A stretch of 6,771 nt of DNA, from positions 1-6,771 of the forward strand of contig CAYLZG010000188.1 of NCBI GenBank assembly GCA_964387985.1. The letters are read 5' to 3'. The number at the start of each line of letters is the position of its first letter. The first letter of the stretch is position 1. Below are positions 6,387 through 6,771 of this stretch, one piece after another. Under the pieces are notes generated by a model. It did not search any database. It worked only from the letters and a program-made list of their open reading frames with translations, and was not told the origin of the DNA. Position numbers and translations under genes: made by a program. This DNA comes from JALOOB01 sp964387985. Lineage in GTDB: Bacteria; Chloroflexota; Anaerolineae; CG2-30-64-16.

Positions 6387-6771
6387 ATGCAGAAAAATAC
6401 CTGGCCACAAGGGTCCGTCATTCGTCCCCCGCGCCACGCCGAGGCGGAGCAGGTCACCGCGCTCATCTGTGCGTGCGATATTGCCGATACGGGTGAGCCT
6501 GACTGGACCGTGGATGAGACGCGCGCGGATTGGGCGAGGCTCGGCTTCGACCTGGCCCGGGATGCCCGTGTGGTCGTTGCACGGGATGGCCGGCTGATCG
6601 CTTATGCCGAGGCCTTCCTGCGGCCCAACGCCGTGGAGATCGCGGCGAACAGCTGTATTCATCCCGATTTCAGGCCGCTTGGCCTCGATGAAGCTCTCAT
6701 TGAGCTTGCGGAATCCCTGGCTGCGCAGCATGCGCCGTTACCCGTGCGCTGGGTCATCGACGCGGAGCGCG
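6387..6771 (+). CDS. GNAT-family N-acetyltransferase, partial (C-terminus beyond right edge)
   Basis: The first 128 residues are present with no stop. ATG 6387 follows GGGAG by 7 bases. The fold signature is visible: a helix after RPPRHAEAEQVTALI (13-27), paired strands ARVVVARDGRLIAYAEAFL (60-78), then the start of the acetyl-CoA segment, SCIHPDFRPLGLDEAL (89-104). GNAT enzymes move the acetyl group of acetyl-CoA to an amine; the acceptor cannot be read from this part. The CoA loop normally reads R/Q-x-x-G-x-G/A, but here it is R96-P-L-G-L-D101, so the last small residue is replaced by Asp. The string DIADTGEPDWTVDETRADW (31-49) resembles the mycothiol-synthase-like GNAT proteins of Chloroflexota and Actinobacteria, which have two tandem GNAT domains. 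If this is one, the visible part is the degenerate first domain. It is transcribed divergently from the M23 operon and is probably unrelated to it in function. Confidence 0.82.
   Translation, partial: MQKNTWPQGSVIRPPRHAEAEQVTALICACDIADTGEPDWTVDETRADWARLGFDLARDARVVVARDGRLIAYAEAFLRPNAVEIAANSCIHPDFRPLGLDEALIELAESLAAQHAPLPVRWVIDAER

Noticed and set aside
6222..6731. N-terminal extension of the M23 peptidase frame up to an ATG at 6731.
   Set aside because: It overlaps the divergent acetyltransferase gene, has no protein-like features and would bury the signal peptide. The start at 6221 has a well-placed GGGAG.
1..6771. Search by eye for CRISPR repeats, tRNA genes, transposase genes, terminal repeats, and phage or defence genes.
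   Set aside because: No spaced direct repeats, tRNA-like cloverleaf, transposase motifs or defence-system genes were seen. The helicase has the plain DinG layout, not that of a defence island protein.

Overview
The window is a GC-rich, gene-dense stretch of bacterial chromosome with six protein genes, two of them cut by the window edges. It has no RNA genes, CRISPR arrays, insertion sequences or phage genes that I can see. The best guess for the host is a Chloroflexota (Anaerolineae/Caldilineae-like) bacterium. This rests on the Tyr-Leu-Pro-Leu-Ile C-terminal tail of the secreted protein, the PD40 and Asp-box secreted proteins, and the mycothiol-synthase-like GNAT protein. It is an inference, not a proof.

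Left part (1-2724, minus strand): a two-gene operon. A class I SAM-dependent 23S rRNA methyltransferase of the RlmI family (PUA plus Rossmann domain) is followed, with a 4-base ATGA stop/start overlap, by a DinG/XPD-type iron-sulfur superfamily 2 helicase that runs off the left edge. A good extended -10 promoter lies just upstream of the methyltransferase and predicts a very short leader.

Middle (2853-4406, plus strand): a 517-residue predicted secreted protein. Asp-box (BNR-like) propeller repeats are fused to a DUF1906/Rv2525c-like domain, which has a GH25-like TIM-barrel fold, and it ends in a short YLPLI-type tail. This is the most unusual gene of the window.

Right part (4455-6221, minus strand): a tight two-gene operon encoding a secreted M23 (LytM-type) peptidase with a complete metal site and, three bases after its stop codon, a secreted PD40/TolB-like beta-propeller protein. 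It converges on the DUF1906 gene. The three adjacent exported proteins, two with folds used to cut cell wall, look like a small cell-envelope cluster. At the right edge (6387-6771, plus strand) a GNAT-family acetyltransferase begins, transcribed divergently from the peptidase operon.

I find no clear sign of a wholly new system. The leads worth following are the fusion architecture of the 517-residue protein, its tail, and the peptidase/propeller operon.
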